From positions 10,057,501 to 10,121,500 of the forward strand of contig OX031060.1 in assembly GCA_943736015.1 (NCBI GenBank): 64,000 nucleotides of DNA. The letters are read 5' to 3'. Source of the DNA: Tridacna crocea (Eukaryota; Mollusca; Bivalvia; Cardiida; Cardiidae). The position numbers were made by a program, and so were the translations under genes. Below are positions 22,101-32,100 of the stretch, in pieces. The notes under the pieces were generated by a model that was given only the letters and a program-made list of their open reading frames with translations, had not been told where the DNA came from and did not search any database. How positions within the stretch are numbered: the stretch's first letter is position 1; each line of letters opens with the position of its first letter.

Positions 22101-25100
22101 ATATCTATGTATATTCATCTGCCATCCATAAATATTGTACGTATACATGTACACCATGAAATGAATCTTTATTTATTTGTATCCATTTTGAGATATTTCT
22201 TTTTATTTCATGCTTTCCGGTAGGATATCGAGAATTAACAGTGAAAATATTTTTCGATCTTTCACTGGCACTAACGGTGAAAATACCCATTTTCACGTTC
22301 TTGTTGCCTAGGTAAATTGCGCATGCATAACAACCAGATGGGAAATATGACGTCATATACCATACATTTCTCGCGCTTGATGTAATACTGTAATGCGTTG
22401 CTATGCGGGAGAGGTACACCGAGGGGGAATAATGGAAAAGAACTGTACTGGATTTTGATAAAGCTTCTCCTAGAAAGGGTTAACCCATTACCACACAACA
22501 ATGTTTTAGACTGGTCCAAATTGAAAGCATGTGCAGATGACAAAATAAAGGTGACTGAAAAATTGGAATTTGTTCTGGGAAGGGTAGAAAGCACTGTGGG
22601 AAAAGGAGAAAATGCTGGTTACCAGCATTTTCTCCTTTTCCCACAGTGTTTTCAAAAGGCTTCTTTCTCAGAGGCGTCAAAAGTAGGGATTGTGTGGTAA
22701 TGGGTTAAAAGCATGAAATAAATAGAGTATTTGTATTTTTTGGTGAAATATCAAAATTTATTTCATCTTGTGATCACCATCGGTAATATTTTCACTTGTG
22801 GCTCTGCCAATGTTGAAAATATTACCAATGGTGTTCACTCGATGAAATAAATTTCGATCTTTCACTGAAAAAAACAAATATCCTCGATATAGTTATTGTG
22901 GTGAGGTATATAATAACAGAAATATTACAACTGCCTACCTTTCTTCAAGGTTGGTTCATGTGGAAAGAGGTGCATATCAGAATCAACCTTCAGTCTCATT
23001 CGATATGCACCACTTTACACACCAAACTTGACAAAGTGCTGGATGGTGCCTCTGTTAGTTATGGTGAAAAAATACCAATCAATCCAAGCAAAATGTATAG
23101 TTAATTTAAAGAGTGTAACTACCGAGTATTTATGACTTGCAACATGCAAAATGGGGAATTCAAACATTTGTGTACAGTTTTGCCTTGGATCAGCCTGCTC
23201 AGTCCATGCAGGCTAATCCTACATAATTATGTCACTTTACGGCTATATTAAACTTTGTTCTTCATCAGACTTGTGTAAACAAAAAAATACATAAAAGCGG
23301 AAAGTGATATTTTGAATTAGCCTGCCTAGACTGCATAAGCCAACACTTTACCCTCATGTCCGAATCCATTTTTGCATGTTGCACACCATATACTATTTCT
23401 AAGTCATAACTTACATAAAGATTTCATAGCAAGAAGACATTCTCTGAATATGGAATGCATTTTAAACTTCTTGCTTTTCATGCTGTACTGCATTACGTTG
23501 TTGTCCACTACCAATCTTGTGTTCTGTTTAACTTCCGCATTAGAATCTACAACATCAATAAAACAAACCATTACTCGCCAATTCTGAGTTTTGACAACCA
23601 TGAGGGAGACATCCTTTGAAAACACTATGGAAAAAGGAAGAAAATGCCGATAACCAGCATTTTCTCTTCTTTCCAACTAAGTTTTCTACCCTTTCATACA
23701 AGATTTATACCATGTCAGCAACATCAGCCATAACTAGGAGTTGTCTTTTGGATTTGAGAAATCGTGAAATTGGGTTTTGACAAATCCAAAAACTTTGATA
23801 TATCCATTACTCCTTCCACTGCAGAGCTTTCCATAGAACTAAAAATCAGCATTTCCCTTTCCTTTAACCCTTTACCACACAACCATGACTTTCCAGAATT
23901 TCTTCTGTTTTTCCACCGAGGTTTTCTACATTAGTAAAGGCAAATTGAACATCTAATTTGCTGACTGCAAATTCTTTCAATTTGCAGGACTGAGCTCTTA
24001 GTCAGTAGCATACTTGACTTGAGAATTGAGGGTCGCTGGTTTGACCCCCCAGTTTGGCCAACTTCTTTCCTGGACTGATGATAGTCATTGCAACAGGGCT
24101 CATTCCCCTCTCTCTTGCTGACCATTATTTTGATGGCTAAGTGGGAAAGCAGCCAGTGGCTTAAAAAGCATGTTATGCAGATTACTAGTAAAAAAAACTC
24201 CTGGAAAGCCTGGATAGGTGCATAACGCCATAACAGAACTGAAACCATGTTGAAAACAGTGTTAAAACACCATACAATCATTAATTTTGATAGGGAAAAA
24301 TCACAACTTTGTTGGCTGGTGTAGACCGAGACATATTTGTTTTTATGACAATGAAGTCAAAGACTTTTTGAAACATTAACCGAAATGTAAAAGTACTTGT
24401 AAACAATTTCTCCTTTTCCAACATTGTTGTGGAATAATCCTATCTCATTATAGAAGCCCATACAAAAAATGGTCCTCTTCGAATATTTTCCATAAGGTCA
24501 AGGCTGTAAGTCTTTCATCTAATAAAGAATTCTTAATTCTTAATCCTTCATCAAAAAATCTAAGTGTTTAAACCACACAAAAGAAGAAGGCTCATGAAAA
24601 CATTGTTGGAAAAGAAGAAAATGCTGGTACCCAGCATTTTCTCCTTTTCCCAGACAGTTTTCTACCATTTCAGAGAAAGAAATAATCTTTTGAGCTATGT
24701 TTGAATTGTCAACTGCAAATTCTTTTATTTGGTCAACTCTCAAATTTAGTTGTCTAGTAATAAAGAAAATTGTTCAAAACTTATTAGTCATATGCCTGTG
24801 CCATGGACCACAGTCACTGATACGGTTGAATCCAAGTTGTTTTTTCTCGCGCCTGGTAACTAGTAAAACTAGAGCTGTCACTAAATGTGAATTAACACCC
24901 CCGCTAGAACTTTGACTGAAAAAAGTGTCAAGTTCAAGGGGAGATAATTCCTCAATCAGACAGAGTTGACACTTGATTACTGTGTCTTGCAAATCTTCAT
25001 ATATGATCAATATTATGTCCAAAGTTTCAATAAAATTGAATTTAAACTTTAGGAGGAGTTTGCGACAAAAAAATACTAGGATTTTGTACACAGACCGACA

Positions 25101-28100
25101 CATGGATGGACAGACACACAGAAGGACACGCAGACGGACAGACAGACGGGGTGATTCCACTATACCCTCGGAAACATTCCTTTTGCAGGGGTATGACAAT
25201 GTAAAATTTATTGGTTATATACCTGTGCTGCTGACCATGCTGACATAGTTGACTCTAAAGTTTTGTTGCCAAATACATGTAGTAAGTAAGATTATACAAA
25301 AAATTATTAATTAGATACCTTTGCCACCAACCTCTTTGACATCATTGATGGATGCTGTGTTGTCTGTTCCCATCTTACTGTTGAAAGCATCAATCAACTC
25401 GCGTCTTTTATTCAGAAAGAGGTTCTGCAATGGCTTTTTGTATGTTTCTGAAAGATTGAAATTATTGAACAGTATATATTTGCTTTTGATTGATCAGTAT
25501 ATATTGGTGTTTGATTGGTCAGTATATATTGGCATCTGACCTATAATTGTGAATAGATGTTCAGGCTACTTTTAACCCTTTTACCAGATACGCCCTGGAT
25601 TTTCTGACCTTGACATAAGCAGCTTCTGAAAACATTTTGGGAAAAGGAGAAAATGCTTGTAACAAGCATTTTCTCCATTTCCCAAAATGTTTTCTCCCCT
25701 TCCAGAGGAAAAGTCCCATCATTTGAGCCACTGTTATTTCATTGCCTGCAAAATAATACTTTCAATTCGGACAAGACTAAAATTCTGTTACCTGGTAAAG
25801 AGTTAATTGGAGTGATGTGCTGTAATATGGCTGGGTGGTTCAAGTTTTGAATTAACAGTCTGGGTGTCTTGGGTTCGATTCTCTATCCAGGCACCTGAGT
25901 TTTTATGACACTGTCCTAGGGTAAGGCATACAAGTGTGCCATTGCTGCATTATCTCCCGCTAGATGGCATTCTATAAATACTCATCTATCTAATTTGGGC
26001 ATCCTGGGTACAGAACTGAACCACTTTCCTACTCGACAACCGTTACTTTGAATTTCAAACTAAAATAAAATGTTTATTCAATAAAACGTTACCTCGTGCA
26101 ATTCACTTAGCTATGATCAGCAGTAAAGAGAAATCTGGAGCTTATAGCAGGTCTCATTTCTCCTCAAACATATTGATAAAAGCTATTTTCTACATTACTA
26201 CTTTATAGAGCGTAATATTACAGTCAGCCTGCTTTTGTGGCTAGTGATGCATCATATAAGACAGTCGAATCTTCGAAGAATATGACATGCGCAGACAACG
26301 CCATTGCTGCGACAGGACTAAAATGGCAGTTTGTTCTATCACCTCATACAGTCTGCAACATGCGAAAAGTGATATTTGGATAATTGCGTAAAGCGTCATC
26401 TCAAAGCAGCCTGCGCTGCCAGGTTAATTCAAGACAGCACTACACAACTACATTCAATTTTGTCCTAGAACAGACTTGTACGACACAGAATGCAAAGTGT
26501 TGTCTCGGATTAGCCTGCGCAGGCTGATCTGCATGACACTTAACGGAATTGTCCAAATGTCCTTCTTACTGTGTTGCAGGCCATATAACCAGCATGGTAA
26601 TCAGGAGAACTAGCTCCAACAAGGCTAAGATGGCCCTGGATCACTCATTTTTGAGAAGACCACAAACAATTTTTTGTACAGATAGTATTGAAACTTTGGA
26701 AACAAAATCACTATTTCCTAAGCAATTTTGAAAAACTACTCAAAGAAGAAACCCTTTTAAGACAGAAATATGGCATATACCTCATACAAAACACTTTTGT
26801 TATAGCAAGAAAATTATTTATTGCAAAACAGAATAGCTTCTTTTCCAACAAGCTTCTACATTAATAATCCTATACCAAATGAAACAAGAGGGCCATTGGC
26901 CCTGGAGCGCTCGCCTGAGACTATAGCTGCATTTCTGTCATGATAATGTGATGAACTTTAAACTGTCCACTTAACCTAACCATACTAAAATGTCTTGAAT
27001 TTGACAGGTGAGTGGGGTGGGTGGGTGGTGGGGTTCACCTATTCTTTTGCTTCTGATAACAAATTCTTTTTCTTTATCAGATACATCAATGTTGAAGTCT
27101 CCAAGTATAACTAAGCTGCTGTTTTTATTCAAGAGAGGAATGAGCTCTTTTTGAATAGTTCTCAAGTAATCCCTTTCATACATTGTTGGAGAAAAAGTAA
27201 TTTAAAGTTTTCCTTCTTTGTTCCTATGTTCCAACCTGTGACCTCCGGGGCAGAGCCAGTTTTTATGCCAGGGACATCATATGATCAAATTTGGTAGAGG
27301 TCCACTACAAGATTCTGCATACCATAATCAAAGCTCTGCACCATTAAGTTTCAGAAAAAAAGATTTCTAAAGTTTTCCTTCTTTGTTGCTATGTTCGAAC
27401 CTTTGACCCCCCGGGGCAGGACCAGTTCTGACCCTAAGGGCATAATATGACCAAACTTGGTAGAGGTCAACAAGGTATTGCTACATGCCAAATACCAAAG
27501 CTCTATGCCTTCTAGTTTTAGAGAAAAGAATTTTGAAATTTTCTTTCTTTGTTCCTATGTTCGAACATGTGACACCCGGGGCAGGGCCAGTTTTGACCCC
27601 AGGGGCATCATGAAGAAACTTGGTTGAGGTCCACTGGAAGATGCTACATATCAAATATCAAAGTTCTACACCATAAAGTTTCAGAGACGAAAATTTTTAA
27701 AGTTTTCCTTCTTTGTTCCTGTGTTCAAACTTATGTCCCCGGGATGGGGCCAGTTTTGACCCCCAGGGGCATCATTTGAACAAACTTGGTAGAGGTCAAC
27801 TAGGAGATGCTACATACTAAATATCAAAGCTCTACGCTTTCTAATTTCAGAGCAGAAGATTTTCAAAGTTTTCCGTCTTTGTTCCTATGCTCAAACTTGT
27901 GACCCACGGGGCGGGGCCAGTTTTGACCCTAAGGGCATCATTTGAACAAACTCATATTATGACATTTCCTTGGTCCACTAGATGCTACATACCAAATATC
28001 AAAACTCTACCCTTCTAGTTTCAGAGGAGAAGATTTTCAATGTTTTCCTTCTTTGTTCCTATGCTCAAACCTGTGACCCCTAAGGTGGGACCAGTTTTGG

Positions 28101-29117
28101 GGGCATCATTAGAACAAACTTGGAAGAGGTCCACTAGGAGATGCCACATAACAAATATCAAAGCTCTACACTTTCTAGTTTCAGAGAAGAAGATTTTCAA
28201 AGTTTTCCTTCTTCGGTTCCCATGCTCAAAATTGTGACCCCCAGGGCATTACCAGTTTTGACCCCAGGGGCATAATTTGAACAAATTTGGTAGAGGTCCA
28301 CTAGGACATGCCACTGACCAAATATCAACGCTCTATGCTTTCTAGTTTCAGATAAGATGAATTTTAAAGTTTTCTTTCTTTGTTCCTATGCTCAAACTTG
28401 TGACCCCCGGGGTGTTGCCAGTTTTGACCCTAGGGGCATAATTTGAACAAACTATTAAAGCTCTACACCTTCTGGTTTCAGAGAAGAAGATTTTCAAAGA
28501 TTCTGTACTTTTTTCCTTTTTGTTGCAATGGCAACCAGACTTAAGAATGGAATTCAATTCTTTGAACAACTTTGGTAGAGCTTCAACCAAGGAATATCCC
28601 TGCCAAGTTTCATCAAGATTGGGCCAGTGGTTTTGTAGAAGATGTTTAAAGAAATTGTTGACAGACTACGGACACCTTACATAGGGCGATCACAATAGCT
28701 CACTTTTAGCTCACTGTTGTTAAGGTGAGCTAAAAACAATGCTGACTTGTTCAACTTTGAAGCATTTGCAAACTACATAATTATTAGATGTGGCTCAAAT
28801 GATAACATATGTTCAAGAAATGATAAAAAAAATTGCTGGAAAAAGAGAAAATGCTGGTTTCCTGCATTTTCTCTTTTCCCACAATTTTTTCAAATGCTAG
28901 GTTTGTAAAAAATTTTAGATTATTTGGTAAAAAATTTTCCCTAGCAGATACACACCAGCTTTGTCGAGGTCTGGGTAGCACTCTGGACTGAGTGTATGCA
29001 AGCAGTCCTTTATGAGCAGCACGATCATGTCTTTTGGTTCGAATAATCCATTGTTTGCTGTTAACTCAGACCCTGAAACAGAAGCACAAGCAGACCATTT
29101 TGACATTGTATCATTAA

Positions 29118-29148
<31 letters not shown>

Positions 29149-32100
29149 GTTTTTTTTGTTTTTTTTTGGGGGGGTGGGGGGGTAAAGTATTACAGAGTTG
29201 GCTTTAGGTTAATAAGGAAATCCTTTAGGTTAATAAGGAGATGCTTTAGGTTAATAAGGAGATATAAGAAGATAAAACCCCGTACCACACTTCACACTTT
29301 CCCAAGATTTAACTACCCATAGAAAGAAACCTTTCGAAAAAAATTGTGGGAAAAAGGAAAAAATGCAAGTTACCAGCATTTTCTCCTTTTCTAAAAAGAT
29401 TTTTTACCTGTTTCAAAATGAATGATTCCGAAATTTTGCCGTGCAGTAAAGGGTTAAATTCCAACAAATCTTAACTCTTTACCAAACAACAAAATTTTGG
29501 ACCATTCCAAATTAAAAGCATTTGCAGACAAAAAATAAATGTGAATCAAAAATTGAAATTTGATTTGGAAAGGGTAGAAAACATTGTGGGAAAAGATGAT
29601 AGGAGGGCCATAATGGCCCTGTATTGCTCCACTGGCTAATAAGCAAAAACACTACAATTCAAACATTACAATATTTGGCCAATTGGTTTCAAACTTGAGG
29701 ACATACAAGATTTTTTCTATAAAATCCTACAAGAAAGTTATGACCCCTAAGCAAAGCCAATTTTGACCGCAAAGCTATAATTACTCGAATCCTGGTGGAG
29801 GTCCACAAGAAAAAGCCCATATCAAATATATATTGTGGTGTCCGTGGTCGTGAGATAGAGAATCGGCCTCACAACCTAAAGGTCCTGAGTTTGATACCCG
29901 GGAACGGGTGTCAACTTTGAGACTTTTTATTGGCCCACACATTCTGTGCGAGTACTGATGTAGTTCCCAAAAAGCAGAATCGAGAGAGATTAGTGTAAGT
30001 TGCAAGAACTTGTTTCTCAATCGATGTAAAATAAATATGTTTAAACTAAACTAATAATACAGGTCTAGAATGTCTGGTTATAAACAAGAAGATTTTCAAA
30101 GTTTTCTCAATAAAAGGTCCTGTAAATTAGAAACCCAGGAGACAGGGCTAAATTTCATAGCCCTAGTCTTAAATCATGGTTAGTAACAAGATGACTTAGA
30201 AGGTTCTCACCACAAAAGCCTATGCAAAGCTTGTGATCCCTGGTGTGGGTACAAACTTGAGCCCAAGGCTATAATTTGGGCCCTCCTGGTTGAGGCCCAC
30301 TAGATAAAGCTACATGCAAAATTTGGTAGCCCTAGGCCTTATGGCTAGGTACAAGTAGATTTTTAAGATTACCCAATATGAGCCCATGTAAAACCTGTGA
30401 CCCCCAGGACGAGGCCAAATTTAATCCCAAGGGTATAACTTGGGCACCTTTGGTAGACAACCACCTGATAAAGCTAGATGGAAAATTGAGTACCCTTAGG
30501 CCTTATGGCTTAGTACGAGCAGTTTTCCCTATATAAGCCTGTATCAACTTGTGAACCCGGGGCCAGGCCAAATTTGACCCCTGGGCACTCTTGGTAGACA
30601 ACCACTTGATAAAGATACATGCCAAATTTGGTAGCCCTAAGCCCTATGGCTAGGTACCAGAATTATTTTAACGTTTTCCATACATAAGCCTATATAAAAC
30701 TTGTGACCCCCGGGGCAGGGCCAATTTTGACCCCAGGGCTATTATTTGAAGGAACTTGGTAGAGTCCACTAGATAAAGCTACATGCCAAATTTAGTAGCC
30801 CTAAGCCTTATGGTTTCAAACAAGAAGATTATTAAAAATTTTCAATATTTTTCTGTTTTGTTGCCATGGCAACCAGAGTTTTTGAAAATATTTTTTTTCA
30901 TGGAATTGAAAAGAGGACAATGTCAGGATCGTTTCTGTGAAGTTTCATCAAAATTGGATGGGCAGTTTCAGAGAAGAAGATGTTTGAAATAAAAGTTAAC
31001 GCAAGGACGGACGGACACAACACAGACGGACGCATGACAGACACTGGGCCATGACATAAGCCCGCTGGCCTTCGGCCAGAGGTGCTAAAAATACTGGTTA
31101 CCAGCATTTTCTCCCTTTCCAACTATGTTTTCAAAGGGTTTCTTTCTCAGGATCCTTAAAAGTGGGGATTTTGTGGTAAAAAGTAAAGGCGGAAACAGCC
31201 AGGAGAAAATTGTCATGATTTGAAGAAATGCTATAGTTTTAGCTATTTTTGGCTGTTCCGTGGTAGCTCAGTTGGAAGTGCAAGGGACTTGAGAATAGGA
31301 GGTTGCTGGGTTGATCCCTGGTCCAGGCAATTTCTTTCCCAAGATTGATGGTAAGAAATTGTGACAGGATTCATTCCTCTCTCGCTACTGACCATGACAG
31401 TTATGTGGGAAAGTAGCCAGTGGCTTGGAAATAATATTTAGTTGAGCGCTGGTAACAGAAGCTCCAGGAAAGTATGGATAGGTGCACTGGCTGCTACAAC
31501 TGAAATAATATGGAAAATGGCATTAAATACCATATAATCAGTCAATCCATCATTAAGTTTTTCTTGTATCACATGTTTTTCCCTAGTTTTTTCAAGTCAA
31601 AAGTACAGAAATCTGCTTGCATAAATACAGAGTATTTTGAATTATTTACAGTCACGGAGATACTGGTACATCTTAAAAAGCAACTTGATAAATTAATGTT
31701 TGTATTGTATTTCATACTGCCTTAACCCTTTACTAAACAATCGAAGGTTCTCACCATCCAGAGGTAGATACCTTTTGAAAACATCATGGGAAAAGGAAAA
31801 TATGCTGGTAACCAGCATTTTCTCTTTTTCTCACAATGTTTTCTACCTCATAGAAACCTCTAGAAACTTTACTTCATTAGAAATACTTTCAAATTCATCA
31901 TCTACAATAGTTCATTAGAAAACTTTCAAATTTATCATCTGCAGGTGCTTTTAATTTGGAAGGGTCTAAATTTTGCTGTTTGTGAAAGGATTAAACAGTA
32001 CTTCCACAGAACTCTTTACCAAACAATGAAATTTGAAAACTTGTCCAAAATGAAATCATCTGCAGATAACAAAATAAATGTGACTCAAAAACGGAGATTT

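Noticed and set aside
26884-28737. Classical Helitron (insertion between A and T, TC start)
   Set aside because: The 3' hairpin followed by CTAA is suggestive, but the flanks are A-rich on both sides and the 5' end does not start with TC; Helentron-associated is the safer wording.
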